From Deltaproteobacteria bacterium (GTDB lineage: Bacteria; Desulfobacterota; Desulfarculia; Adiutricales; JAFDHD01): a DNA stretch of 47,331 nucleotides. The notes beneath the pieces were generated by a model. It saw only the letters and a list, made by a program, of their open reading frames with translations, was not told the origin of the DNA and searched no databases. The DNA lies in assembly GCA_019308995.1 (NCBI GenBank), contig JAFDHD010000011.1, positions 1 through 47,331 on the forward strand. Reading direction: 5' to 3'. Within the stretch, counting starts at the first letter, position 1. Every line of letters starts with the position of its first letter. The position numbers and the translations under genes were made by a program. Below, in pieces: positions 1 to 8,108 of the stretch.

Positions 1-1
1 C

Positions 2-35
2 CTGCAAACCAGGGGCTTTTGTTTTACAGATCTTC
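2..35. repeat. 34-bp direct repeat, left copy (pairs with 1512-1545)
   Basis: These 34 bases recur without mismatch at 1512-1545 in the same orientation. The two copies bracket the toxin-antitoxin-chaperone module. This copy contains the last three codons and stop of the chaperone gene (minus strand) plus half of a terminator-like hairpin. The window begins one base before the repeat, so an assembly break at a repeat is possible. Confidence 0.9.
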
Positions 36-554
36 GGTTTCCTCAATTACTAATTCTGATAACTTATATCTAGGTTGCCTTATTGGTAAAGTTATTGGCT
101 CAATGCCCATGCGGGAACTCATGTTGTGAACAAGTTCCCTCCAGAAAGGCCAAACTTGATGTTCTCCATTTATCACCACAAATGAGGCGATATCATCAGT
201 GGTTATGCCTTCTCTATCTTTTAAAATATAAGTTAAAAGGAAAGATCCTTCAATTATAAAGGCTTCTATAGGTTCTACCCCTTCATTTTCCAACATACCT
301 CTGACGCCGAATTCACATATTCCCATAAAAGTCTTGCCAGGGGGTTCTTCTTCACCAGTTTGTGCTATACTTTTAGTTTGGATCGTTAGATCATTATAAT
401 TTATATCCTCTTTTATCCGTTTAGTGGATGAATCTAAAAGGATGATATCGACCAATTGGACTCTGCGAATTATTGTTTCTAGTGTCTTCTTATCTGGTCT
501 GAATTTGCAGGGTCTCTTCTTCCCTTTTTTTTCTCTTTTTACTGTCAAGGTCAA
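24..554 (-). CDS. SecB-like chaperone of a toxin-antitoxin-chaperone module
   Basis: This 176-residue protein resembles the SecB-like chaperones that protect HigA-type antitoxins in TAC modules. In the C-terminal half it shows a conserved stretch around FVVINGEHQVWPFWRE followed by SRMGIEPITLP, corresponding to the SecB segment that ends in a Pro-Tyr-Ala-Arg-Glu type motif and a Leu-Pro run. The N-terminus is basic (KREKKGKKR). It starts four bases inside the end of the antitoxin gene, so the two are translationally coupled, and it is the last gene of a three-gene minus-strand operon. In known TAC systems (for example Rv1955-1957 of Mycobacterium tuberculosis) this protein binds the antitoxin C-terminus and lets it fold. 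General export SecB is unlikely given this context. Confidence 0.75.
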   Translation of the reverse strand: MTLTVKREKKGKKRPCKFRPDKKTLETIIRRVQLVDIILLDSSTKRIKEDINYNDLTIQTKSIAQTGEEEPPGKTFMGICEFGVRGMLENEGVEPIEAFIIEGSFLLTYILKDREGITTDDIASFVVINGEHQVWPFWRELVHNMSSRMGIEPITLPIRQPRYKLSELVIEETEDL

Positions 555-958
555 TTCACCACCTTTTTATAGGTTTGCTCTTGACCGGATGCCCAAGTTT
601 CATAAAAGGTTACTTGTTGAGAATGCTTCTTCTGTTTTGTACCACGACCGGATAAAATCTCCCATTTAGTTTCTTCATCCTTACGGGGGGTTGCGGTTGG
701 GGCTAGTTCGAATCGAAGCTCACAATTGAGCGCCCAGAGAAAATCTGCCAAAGTGCGCAAAGTCAGGTTGCGACCGCCATTTAGTACTTGTGAGACGAAG
801 CTTTTGTTTTTACCTAACTTACGAGCTAGTTCGACTCGCGAAACATTATGATCTTTCATATATTTGCATAACGCTTCCGTTACCTTTAAAATTACGCGTT
901 CTTGATTATAAAGGCGATGATAATCCTTATCTTTAAGGTATTCATCCATTAGCGCCAT
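551..958 (-). CDS. HigA-like XRE-family antitoxin
   Basis: The 135-residue protein has an Xre/Cro helix-turn-helix at about residues 30-75 (VSRVELARKLGKNKSFVSQVLNG is the recognition region). It is followed by a hydrophobic strand (LRFELAP) and an extension of about 50 residues rich in Lys, Gln and Thr. In TAC antitoxins such an extension is the chaperone-addiction segment that keeps the antitoxin unstable unless SecB-like protein is bound; that role here is inference from position and length. The gene overlaps the end of the toxin gene by 17 bases and the start of the chaperone gene by 4. An in-frame Met at 949 is a possible alternative start. It probably represses the operon through the palindrome at 1375-1392. 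Confidence 0.8.
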   Translation of the reverse strand: MALMDEYLKDKDYHRLYNQERVILKVTEALCKYMKDHNVSRVELARKLGKNKSFVSQVLNGGRNLTLRTLADFLWALNCELRFELAPTATPRKDEETKWEILSGRGTKQKKHSQQVTFYETWASGQEQTYKKVVN

Positions 959-1355
959 CTTGATCCTCCTTTTTCTGGGGCTTTTTCATTTGTTTTTCAT
1001 ACTCATCCTTTATATATTTTGCTCTTTTGATTTCAGCTCTGGGAATTTTGTTTGTTTGCTTTTGGTAGCCGTGAGTCAATACAATCCTGCCCTGAGCCTT
1101 TTTGGTAAAATATCCTATGATCCTATGGTGAGGCCTTGTGTGTTTGAATTCAAAAAAACCTTCTTCTAAAAATCTGAATTTTTCCTCATTCCAAATAGAG
1201 CCTACTTCGGCCATAGTACTGATGAGGGCTTCAAATTTTGCCTTGACTCTTGGTTCCAAGTTTTCCAAATATTCTTTAGCAGGATAGGTTCCATTAGGCC
1301 GCCGAGCTATGTAAACCTCGAATTTCCAGCCCGTTTTCCGACTTACATACTTCAT
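942..1355 (-). CDS. HigB-like (Gp49/RelE superfamily) toxin
   Basis: The 137-residue protein matches the phage Gp49-like/HigB family: an N-terminal strand (FEVYIARRPNGTYPAKEYLENL), a helix, and a C-terminal core with FFEFKHTRPHHRIIGYF, then a strand with GRIVLTHGYQKQTNKIP and a basic helix (EIKRAKYIKDEYEKQ). Members are mostly ribosome-dependent mRNA endonucleases that stop translation. It is the first gene of the minus-strand operon toxin, antitoxin, chaperone, an order typical of TAC and HigBA modules. The basic residues of the core (His, Arg, Lys) are all present, so it looks intact. The start ATG at 1353-1355 has only a weak upstream AGGGAA, which would keep toxin output low. Confidence 0.78.
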   Translation of the reverse strand: MKYVSRKTGWKFEVYIARRPNGTYPAKEYLENLEPRVKAKFEALISTMAEVGSIWNEEKFRFLEEGFFEFKHTRPHHRIIGYFTKKAQGRIVLTHGYQKQTNKIPRAEIKRAKYIKDEYEKQMKKPQKKEDQDGANG

Positions 1356-1373
1356 CGGACTGGTTCCCTAAGG

Positions 1374-1401
1374 AGTTTACATAAAAGTAAACCCAGGTCA
1401 A
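1374..1401 (-). promoter_or_regulatory. Promoter with operator palindrome for the TAC operon
   Basis: On the minus strand TTGACC (1396-1401) and TAAACT (1374-1379) stand 16 bases apart, a good sigma-70 pair, about 20 bases upstream of the toxin start. Inside lies a perfect inverted repeat GTTTAC-ataaaa-GTAAAC at 1375-1392, overlapping the -10 and spacer. That position suits autorepression by the HigA-like antitoxin. The binding itself is inference. Confidence 0.55.
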
Positions 1402-1503
1402 ATAAAAAATAACCTATATGGTAATTTTTTTCAATCCCTGATTCCATTTCAAAACTATTTTAACTTAAATGACCTTTCTTTTGCAAATCATGGGCCTCTC
1501 AAT

Positions 1504-1545
1504 AAAAGCCTCTGCAAACCAGGGGCTTTTGTTTTACAGATCTTC
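1504..1545. terminator. Hairpin with T-rich flank, containing the right direct-repeat copy
   Basis: AAAAGCC (1504-1510) pairs with GGCTTTT (1524-1530), followed by a T-rich tail, giving a terminator-like hairpin that could work in either direction. Bases 1512-1545 are the second copy of the 34-bp direct repeat found at 2-35. On the minus strand this copy encodes the same Glu-Asp-Leu-stop as the chaperone gene end, so it looks like the relic of the 3' end of another copy of that gene. Confidence 0.5.
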
Positions 1546-1665
1546 CAAATGTAAGGCAAGTTGGACCATTTTAAGCGCTCGCAGGCATTTTCAAATACCG
1601 GCCCTTTGATATTCTATGCTATCATGGCCTGGCAAGTTAAAAACTTGAAGCTGGCTTGACGAAAT

Positions 1666-2409
1666 ATGCATCAAAGAATTCCCAAAAGACAAGGCGGTCC
1701 GGCTGGTCATACCGGAAGACGTGGCTTAATACCACTCATGATTTCCGTGTCGCTCATCCTGGTCGTCCTGATACTGCAAGCGGTTACGCTCGGAGGATGC
1801 ACTGCTCGGGTTCCTTCCAGACTGACGCCGCCCAAATCCGGAATCCAGGATATGGTGGGCCTGGCCCTGGCCGAAGAGGTTTATCTCAACTTCAAACGGC
1901 AGGCCATGGTTAAGCTGGCGCCTGCCTTGGGGTCCAGTTCCATTTACCGCGGTAAAATCCTCCCTCAAGGAACGGAGTTGATTTTCAAGCAGCAGCGCCC
2001 CGGCCAGCTTTATCTGGCCTGGGTTCCGGCCAGTCGTCTTCTTCTGGGCGAAGGAAAACCGGTCGTGATTCTGACCGGCCATGAGATAAAAAGCCGTGCC
2101 GGTGTTTTTCGAACCACCTGGCCTCAAAGGCAGGCCCCTGTCATTTCCAGCCGTTTTCAAGCCGGTCGGGTAACCTACCTCGGTTTAGTCAAGCGCCGTC
2201 TATACCCTTTGCCTCGAACATTTGAGCCGGAAAAGGAACGGTCAGTGTTTCAAAAATCGCCTCCCTCCCGCATCGAATTGACTTACTCACCCGACATGGA
2301 AGGATGGGGCCTCATGACCGCCTGGCATGACAGCCCCTGGTTAAAGGCAATACTTCTTAACCCGCCCCCGGGGCTAAAAAACCATACAGGAGAAAAGCAA
2401 AAACCATGA
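1666..2409 (+). CDS. Predicted lipoprotein of unknown function
   Basis: I do not recognise a family for this 247-residue protein. It begins with a basic stretch (KRQ, GRRG), then a hydrophobic segment (about residues 22-44) that ends in Leu-Gly-Gly-Cys, a plausible lipobox, so the mature protein would start at Cys45 and be anchored in a membrane. The body is rich in beta-prone segments and basic residues. A start at 1738 would also give a signal sequence but would lose the positive n-region, so 1666 is preferred. The stop overlaps the start of the M18 aminopeptidase gene by four bases, which points to co-transcription. Confidence 0.6.
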   Translation: MHQRIPKRQGGPAGHTGRRGLIPLMISVSLILVVLILQAVTLGGCTARVPSRLTPPKSGIQDMVGLALAEEVYLNFKRQAMVKLAPALGSSSIYRGKILPQGTELIFKQQRPGQLYLAWVPASRLLLGEGKPVVILTGHEIKSRAGVFRTTWPQRQAPVISSRFQAGRVTYLGLVKRRLYPLPRTFEPEKERSVFQKSPPSRIELTYSPDMEGWGLMTAWHDSPWLKAILLNPPPGLKNHTGEKQKP

Positions 2410-3815
2410 ACAAGGCAAGTATCAAGAGACTGGAAAAGGAATTAAAATTCAAGTCCACCCTGGTGTGGGACAGGCTCAAACCTGTGGAACGCAAAGCCGC
2501 CTTGAAGCTGGCCGAGGATTACAAGACCTTCCTCGATGCAGGTAAAACTGAGCGTGAAGCCGTGAGAGAGATAGAAATCCGGGCCAAAGCAGGCGGCTTT
2601 CGAGCCATATCGGCTCGAAAAAAACCGGGCCGAGTCTACGTCGCTTTCATGGATAAGACCATGGCCCTGGCCGTGCCGGGGCAGAGGCCCCTGACCGAAG
2701 GGCTGCGCCTGATCGTGTCACACATAGACGCCCCCCGTCTGGACCTCAAACAGCACCCCCTCTATGAAGAGGTGGACCTGGTCCTTTTGAAGACCCATTA
2801 CTACGGCGGGATAAAAAAGCATCAATGGCTCTCTCGGCCTCTGGCCTTGCACGGGCGGGTCATCAAGGCCGACGGGAGCGCGCTGGATCTGGTTCTGGGC
2901 GAGGATGACGCCGACCCGGTCTTCACCATCGCCGATCTTCTGCCTCACCTGGCCAGGAAGGTTCAGGCCGAAAAAAAGGTCTCGGACGCCTTCCCCGGGG
3001 AAAAGCTCAATCTCTTGGTCGGCTCTCTGCCGCTGGGGGATGACGAGGTCAAGGAGCGGTTCAAGCTGGCCGTGCTGGAGATTCTGCGCCAGCGCTGGGG
3101 TCTGATTGAGGAGGATTTCTTGAGTGCTGAGTTTGAAGCGGTGCCTGCGGGCCGGGCCAGGGACGTAGGTCTGGATTCGAGCCTCATTGGGTCTTATGGC
3201 CAGGATGATCGCGTCTGCGCTTTTACCAGCCTGGCGGCCTTACTTGACGTGAAACAGCCGGCTTACACCTGCCTGGCCCTGTTCATGGACAAGGAAGAAA
3301 TCGGGAGCGACGGCGCCACCGGGGCCAAGTCCAGGTTCTTTGAGGACTTTTTGGCTGATCTTTTCGTTATATCCGGCTTAACGCCCACCTCGGCTGTGCT
3401 CCGGAAAGCCTTGATGAACACCCGGGCCATATCCGCCGATGTGACCGGCGCCCTTGATCCGGATTTCCAGGAGGTTCATGAAAAGATGAATGCGGCCCGC
3501 ATAGGGTACGGTCCCTGTGTCACCAAGTACACCGGATCGCGAGGAAAGTACGGCGCCTCGGACGCTTCGGCTGAATATTTGGGCTGGCTGCGGCAGGTCT
3601 TCAACCGGAACAGGATAATCTGGCAGGCTGGAGAACTGGGCAAGGTTGATGAAGGCGGAGGAGGAACCGTGGCCAGGTTCCTGGCTGAACACGGGATGGA
3701 GATTGTAGATTGCGGCCCGCCCCTACTGGACATGCACTCACCTTTTGAAATCGCCTCCAAGGCGGACGTCTATATGACCCGCCAGGCATACCAGGCTTTT
3801 TATGAGGCGAAATGA
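2406..3815 (+). CDS. M18-family aminopeptidase
   Basis: The 469-residue protein fits M18 zinc aminopeptidases (LAP4/aspartyl aminopeptidase type), cytosolic enzymes that remove N-terminal residues, often acidic ones. Candidate metal and catalytic residues in order are His106 (SHIDAPR), Asp268 (GQDDR), Glu297 and Glu298 (KEEIGS), Asp345 (SADVTG) and His444 (DMHSPFE), the full set for this family. Length agrees with bacterial members (about 430-480). It is translationally coupled to the upstream lipoprotein gene by an ATGA overlap. The convergent radA lies 21 bases downstream. Confidence 0.9.
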   Translation: MNKASIKRLEKELKFKSTLVWDRLKPVERKAALKLAEDYKTFLDAGKTEREAVREIEIRAKAGGFRAISARKKPGRVYVAFMDKTMALAVPGQRPLTEGLRLIVSHIDAPRLDLKQHPLYEEVDLVLLKTHYYGGIKKHQWLSRPLALHGRVIKADGSALDLVLGEDDADPVFTIADLLPHLARKVQAEKKVSDAFPGEKLNLLVGSLPLGDDEVKERFKLAVLEILRQRWGLIEEDFLSAEFEAVPAGRARDVGLDSSLIGSYGQDDRVCAFTSLAALLDVKQPAYTCLALFMDKEEIGSDGATGAKSRFFEDFLADLFVISGLTPTSAVLRKALMNTRAISADVTGALDPDFQEVHEKMNAARIGYGPCVTKYTGSRGKYGASDASAEYLGWLRQVFNRNRIIWQAGELGKVDEGGGGTVARFLAEHGMEIVDCGPPLLDMHSPFEIASKADVYMTRQAYQAFYEAK

Positions 3816-3836
3816 AGCCGATAAGGCTTTTTAAAA

Positions 3837-5192
3837 TCAAGATAGCCACTCAAGGAGATCGGCCGCTGAGTTTATTCCGACAAGTTCCAGGTCTGTCCCC
3901 GAACCCAGGCGCTTGAGGTCATTTCCAGACAGGACGGCCCGTTTGAATCCGAGCTTGGCCGCTTCTACCAGCCGAATGTCGAGCCGACTCACCCCCCTGA
4001 CCTCACCGGCCAGTCCAACTTCGCCCAGGAAGACCGCATCGTAGTCCACCGGCTTTTCGAAATAACTGGAAAACACCGCCGCCACCAGGCCAAGATCGGT
4101 TGCCGGTTCAATGACCTTGACACCACCGGCCACATTGACAAAGATGTCCCGATCAAACAGCTTCAATCCAACCTTCTTTTCCAGGACAGCCGCCAGAAGT
4201 GAAAGCCGCGCCTGGTCAATGCCCAGGGCCTGCCGCCGCGGTATGGCCAGACCGCTGGTCGAGACCAGGGCTTGCAGCTCAATCAGGATGGGCCGTGTTC
4301 CTTCAATAGTGGGCACCACGACCGATCCAGGCGCCGAGGGGGAGCGTTCAGCCAGGAACAAGGCCGATGGATTGGTGACCTCGACCAGGCCCCTGTCCTT
4401 CATCTCAAAGACCCCGATCTCGTTGATCGAACCGAACCGGTTCTTAAAGGCGCGCAAAATACGCAGGTTGTGTGTGCGTTCCCCTTCAAAATAAAGGACT
4501 GTATCAACCTGGTGCTCCAGGACCTTGGGACCGGCAATACCTCCCTCCTTGGTTACGTGACCCACCAGAAAGATCGGCCGGTTTTCACTCTTGGCCAGGT
4601 TGATCAGCCGCGCGGCCGCCTCTCTGATTTGAACCAGGCTTCCCGGCGCCGAAGCCACGTCAGCGCTTGAAACGGCCTGGATGGAATCAATAGCCAGCAT
4701 ATCCCAGGCATAATCCGCTGCCAGGCTCTGAATAGCCTCAAGGGAAGTCTCGGCGGCCACGTGCAGCAGGGACAGGTCCAGTCCCAGCCGCTCGGCCCGA
4801 AGCTTGATCTGAGCCAAGGACTCTTCGCCGGAGATATAGAGTAAACAACGGCCCTGAAGCCCCAGTTCGGCCGCGGCCTGCAGGAGCAGGGTTGACTTCC
4901 CGATGCCCGGGTCTCCGGCCAGGAGCACCACCGAACCGGGAACCAAACCCCCGCCCAGGACTCGATCCAACTCGCTCCAGCCGGTGATGAGCCGGCCTTC
5001 CTCTTTTAAGGGGAGTTTGTCCAGGGTCAGCGGTCCTTGCCCTGGCCTGACTGCAGCCGACGATTTTCGTGTCAGCGGCTGGATTTCTTCTTCCATCGAG
5101 TCCCAGGCCTGACAGTCCGGGCAGCGCCCCAGCCACTTGGGCGAACGGTGGCCGCAGTTGCTGCAGACAAAGTAGATTTTCATTTTAGACAT
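3837..5192 (-). CDS. radA: DNA repair protein RadA
   Basis: RadA is a RecA-like ATPase that helps branch migration and processing of recombination intermediates. From the chosen start the protein has 451 residues, the usual size. It shows an N-terminal zinc finger (Cys10, Cys13, Cys24, Cys27), a Walker A motif GDPGIGKST at 93-101, the RadA-specific KNRFG at about 250-254, and a C-terminal Lon-protease-like domain. The start at 5192 is supported by GGAG five bases upstream (5197-5200). The reading frame remains open for 90 more codons upstream to 5462, overlapping the start of divergent trxA; see findings. It converges with the aminopeptidase gene. Confidence 0.95.
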   Translation of the reverse strand: MSKMKIYFVCSNCGHRSPKWLGRCPDCQAWDSMEEEIQPLTRKSSAAVRPGQGPLTLDKLPLKEEGRLITGWSELDRVLGGGLVPGSVVLLAGDPGIGKSTLLLQAAAELGLQGRCLLYISGEESLAQIKLRAERLGLDLSLLHVAAETSLEAIQSLAADYAWDMLAIDSIQAVSSADVASAPGSLVQIREAAARLINLAKSENRPIFLVGHVTKEGGIAGPKVLEHQVDTVLYFEGERTHNLRILRAFKNRFGSINEIGVFEMKDRGLVEVTNPSALFLAERSPSAPGSVVVPTIEGTRPILIELQALVSTSGLAIPRRQALGIDQARLSLLAAVLEKKVGLKLFDRDIFVNVAGGVKVIEPATDLGLVAAVFSSYFEKPVDYDAVFLGEVGLAGEVRGVSRLDIRLVEAAKLGFKRAVLSGNDLKRLGSGTDLELVGINSAADLLEWLS

Positions 5193-5453
5193 CGTTCTCC
5201 ACCATGGCTGCGGGTGCATTAGACTCTTCCGGATTAAAGAGCAATCTACAGTTTCCGCTTCGGGATGTACCTCATATAAGCCCTCTTCACGCCAGGCTAA
5301 AATCTTCTGAAACGCCACATCTTCCAGAAGGGTTTTTCCCCGCCTGGCAGAAGCCAACAGGCCTGAGAATGCCGGGACTTCATATTCAAGAGTTGACAGT
5401 TCACACCCTGTGATATATATCATTAAAAACAGTAGTTTCACAAGGAGATCGTT

Positions 5454-5786
5454 ATGAACCAAGAAAACCTATTCCATGTAAGCGATGATGTCTTTGAAGA
5501 AGAGGTTCTTAAATATAACCAACCGGTGCTGGTTGACTTCTGGGCGGCCTGGTGCGGTCCGTGTATAGCCATCGCCCCAACCATAGAGGCTCTGGCTGAC
5601 GAGTATGCCGGACGCATGCGCGTCGCCAAGCTGGATGTGGACAGCAACCCCAAAACAGCCAGTAAGTATGCCATCAGAGCCATCCCGACCATGCTCCTTT
5701 TCAAGGATGGTGAAGTGGCAGACCAGATAACCGGGGCCGTGGGTAAGGCCCGGCTGGAAGAGGCCGTTAAGAAAGTACTCTCTTAA
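5454..5786 (+). CDS. trxA: Thioredoxin
   Basis: A 110-residue thioredoxin with the WCGPC active site (Cys34 and Cys37), the buried Asp28 (VDFWA), and the cis-Pro loop (IRAIPTMLLFKDG). It reduces protein disulfides in the cytoplasm. A good AGGAG lies eight bases before the ATG. The stop is followed after one base by the start of the thioredoxin reductase gene, so the two are an operon making a complete NADPH-thioredoxin couple. Confidence 0.96.
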   Translation: MNQENLFHVSDDVFEEEVLKYNQPVLVDFWAAWCGPCIAIAPTIEALADEYAGRMRVAKLDVDSNPKTASKYAIRAIPTMLLFKDGEVADQITGAVGKARLEEAVKKVLS

Positions 5787-5787
5787 G

Positions 5788-6729
5788 ATGAGCCAGCCTG
5801 AATACGATCTAATTATCATTGGAGGCGGGCCGGCGGGCCTGACCGCGGGTATCTATGCGTCCCGGGCGCGTTTAAAGACCAGGCTCATCGAGAAACTCTC
5901 CCCTGGAGGCCAGGTTCTGACCACAGACTGGGTGGAGAACTACCCCGGCTTTCCGGAAGGCGTTTCCGGCTTCGATTTAATGGACAAAATGCGGCAGCAG
6001 GCCGAACGCTTCGGCCTGGAGATCGCCTCTGGCGAAGCGGCCTCCCTGAAAAAAAACGGGGAACTCATCCAGGCGAATCTGGCCGAAGGTGAAATTTTAT
6101 CCAAGACGATCATCATCGCCACCGGGGTGCAGCCCAACAAGCTCGGGGTGCCCGGTGAGGAGGAACTGACTGGTAAAGGGGTCTCCTACTGCGCAACCTG
6201 TGACGGGCCCTTTTTTAAGGACGTAGAGGTGCTCGTGGTCGGCGGAGGAGATACGGCCGTGCAAGAGGCCCTTTTCCTGACGCGGTTCGCGTCCAGGGTC
6301 CACCTCTGCCACCGGCGGGATGAGCTTCGGGCTACGGGCATACTTCGCGAAAGAGTTCTGGCCGAACCCAAGATCGAGCTCCACTGGTCTACGGTCGTGA
6401 CCGCTATTGAGGCCGACTCCCAGAACCAGGTGGAGGCCGCGGAAATCAAAGACCTCAAGACCGGAAAGACGTCCCGGCAGCCGGTGCAAGGGGTTTTCAT
6501 GTTTGTCGGTATCCAGCCAACGACTGAATTTCTTAAAGGGTTCATTGAACTGGATGAGAGAGGGTTCGTCAAAACCGATCTGGAAATGGCCGCTTCCCAG
6601 CCGGGTGTCTGGGCTGTCGGGGACGTGCGGGTGAAGTATTTAAGACAGATTGCCACTGCCATTGGCGACGGCGCCACAGCCGCCTTTAATGTCGAGAAAT
6701 ATATTGAGGAAAGATTCAATACGCCGTGA
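5788..6729 (+). CDS. trxB: Thioredoxin reductase
   Basis: The 313-residue flavoprotein has the FAD-binding GGGPAG at 12-17, the redox-active pair Cys135-Ala-Thr-Cys138 and an NADPH-binding GGGDTA after it, in the order typical of low-molecular-weight thioredoxin reductases. It passes electrons from NADPH (or a related donor) to the thioredoxin encoded one base upstream. The last bases overlap a possible GTG start of the next gene (bamD), suggesting one transcript trxA-trxB-bamD. Confidence 0.95.
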   Translation: MSQPEYDLIIIGGGPAGLTAGIYASRARLKTRLIEKLSPGGQVLTTDWVENYPGFPEGVSGFDLMDKMRQQAERFGLEIASGEAASLKKNGELIQANLAEGEILSKTIIIATGVQPNKLGVPGEEELTGKGVSYCATCDGPFFKDVEVLVVGGGDTAVQEALFLTRFASRVHLCHRRDELRATGILRERVLAEPKIELHWSTVVTAIEADSQNQVEAAEIKDLKTGKTSRQPVQGVFMFVGIQPTTEFLKGFIELDERGFVKTDLEMAASQPGVWAVGDVRVKYLRQIATAIGDGATAAFNVEKYIEERFNTP

Positions 6730-6743
6730 TAATCCCCAGGAAT

Positions 6744-7439
6744 ATGAAGATCCATAAGCTGATTAGATATCTAACTCTTTTAATACTGCTTCCGCTGCTG
6801 CTTCCAGGCTGCGGCTTTTTTAAAGGTCTCACCGGAGAGATCGAAGAGCCTCCTCAGGTCTTGATCGAAGAAGGCATGAGGGACTTGAAGGCAGAACGTT
6901 ATGAGGCTGCAGCCGAAACGTTCCAGGAACTCATAGATCGTCACCCATACAGCCGCTATGCCGTGCTGGCCGAACTGAAGATGGCCGACGCTCTCTACCT
7001 GCGGCAGGATTATATCGAGGCGGTCGAAGCCTACAAGAATTTTGAAACACTTCATCCCAAGAATGAGGCTATCCCCTATATAATATTTCAGCAGGGCATG
7101 TGCTATCACCGCCGGATGAGAAGCCTGGACCGGGATCAGACCCCGGCCCTTAAAGCCATCCAAACCTTTAATCGTTTGCGACAGGCCTATCCTGAAAATA
7201 AATATGCGGCCCTGGCCGAAGCCCGCCTGGTTGAGGCTCAGAATCTGCTGGCCGGACATGAATTTTATGTCGGGGAGTACTATTTTAAGAAGAAGAAGTA
7301 TCGCGCCGCCCTGGGACGCTTTGTAAACCTGATCAAGAGCTTTCCTGATACTGGTTACCACGGGCCGGCCATGGCCTATATCAAGGTCTGCCGAGAGAAG
7401 ATCGCGGCAGAGGAAGAGGCCACCCTGAAAAAAAAATAG
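6744..7439 (+). CDS. bamD: Outer membrane assembly lipoprotein BamD
   Basis: BamD is the essential TPR lipoprotein of the BAM complex that inserts beta-barrel proteins in the outer membrane. The protein starts with a short signal sequence ending in the lipobox LLPGC, then TPR-like repeats (MRDLKAERYEAAAETFQELIDRHP type), with the family-typical segment YPENKYAALAEARL and FYVGEYYFKKKKYRAALGRF. I chose ATG 6744, which has AGG just upstream and gives a proper n-region (MKIHKLIR); a GTG at 6726 overlapping the trxB stop is the alternative. Its presence supports a diderm organism. Confidence 0.9.
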   Translation: MKIHKLIRYLTLLILLPLLLPGCGFFKGLTGEIEEPPQVLIEEGMRDLKAERYEAAAETFQELIDRHPYSRYAVLAELKMADALYLRQDYIEAVEAYKNFETLHPKNEAIPYIIFQQGMCYHRRMRSLDRDQTPALKAIQTFNRLRQAYPENKYAALAEARLVEAQNLLAGHEFYVGEYYFKKKKYRAALGRFVNLIKSFPDTGYHGPAMAYIKVCREKIAAEEEATLKKK

Positions 7440-7456
7440 AAAAAGCGGCATCCGCC
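7433..7456 (-). terminator. Rho-independent terminator of the IMP cyclohydrolase gene
   Basis: On the minus strand GCGG-ATG-CCGC (7445-7455) forms a short GC-rich hairpin followed at once by a run of five T and then a second T-rich stretch. It lies about 50 bases past the stop of the leftward gene and between two convergent genes. Confidence 0.6.
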
Positions 7457-7505
7457 TCTCAATTAGCGCACATCTCCCAATGCCTCTTGACGCCTGGAAA
7501 TGTCT

Positions 7506-8108
7506 TTATTCCGGCCCCTTCACCCCTTCAAGGTAACGGCTGATAACGGCGTCGTAGCTGTGAGTCAAGGCGAAGACTTTTTTGGCCAAGGCAAATCTGG
7601 TGGCAAGGGTTGTGCCTTGGTCATGAGTCTCTAGCTCTTCGATGATCTTGGGATAGTCGCTTGGATCAATGATAACCGTCACACTGGCATAGTTCTTGGC
7701 CGCCGCCCTGAGCAGGGTCGGTCCCCCGATATCTATGTTCTCAATGGCCTCCTCAAGGGTTACGTCGGGTTTAGCTACCGTTGCTTCAAAGGCATAGAGA
7801 TTAACGCAAACAAGATCAATCGGGGGAAGATGATGCGTCGCCATCTGGGAAACGTGATCCTTGTTGTCGCGGCGGAAAAGGACACCGGCATGGACTTTGG
7901 GATGGAGCGTCTTGACGCGGCCGTCAAGCATTTCCGGGAAGCCGGTGTAGTCGGCCACTTCAACCACGTTGATCCCGCCCTTGCCAAGCGCCCTGGCCGT
8001 GCCGCCCGTGGATAAGATTTCGATCCCCATCTGAGCAAGCTGCCGGGCAAAATCAACCACGCCCGTCTTGTCAGTCACGCTGATCAAGGCTCGTTGGATC
8101 CTGCTCAT
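7506..8108 (-). CDS. Stand-alone IMP cyclohydrolase (N-terminal PurH domain)
   Basis: The 200-residue protein corresponds only to the MGS-like IMP cyclohydrolase half of PurH, the enzyme closing the ring of FAICAR to IMP in the last step of purine synthesis. Recognisable segments are [11 protein letters not shown] at the N-terminus, [35 protein letters not shown] and [17 protein letters not shown]. The AICAR formyltransferase half (about 320 residues) is absent and the ORF ends cleanly at 7506 followed by a terminator, so this is a split enzyme rather than a broken gene. The formyl transfer must come from a gene elsewhere. Confidence 0.88.
   Translation of the reverse strand: MSRIQRALISVTDKTGVVDFARQLAQMGIEILSTGGTARALGKGGINVVEVADYTGFPEMLDGRVKTLHPKVHAGVLFRRDNKDHVSQMATHHLPPIDLVCVNLYAFEATVAKPDVTLEEAIENIDIGGPTLLRAAAKNYASVTVIIDPSDYPKIIEELETHDQGTTLATRFALAKKVFALTHSYDAVISRYLEGVKGPE

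Noticed and set aside
6780-7451. 223-codon open frame on the minus strand over bamD
   Set aside because: It lies wholly antisense to a clear BamD gene, has no family features and is typical of a shadow frame in GC-rich coding DNA.
7506-8108. IMP cyclohydrolase as a truncated purH pseudogene
   Set aside because: The domain is complete, ends in a normal stop and has its own terminator, so a split gene is more likely than a broken one.
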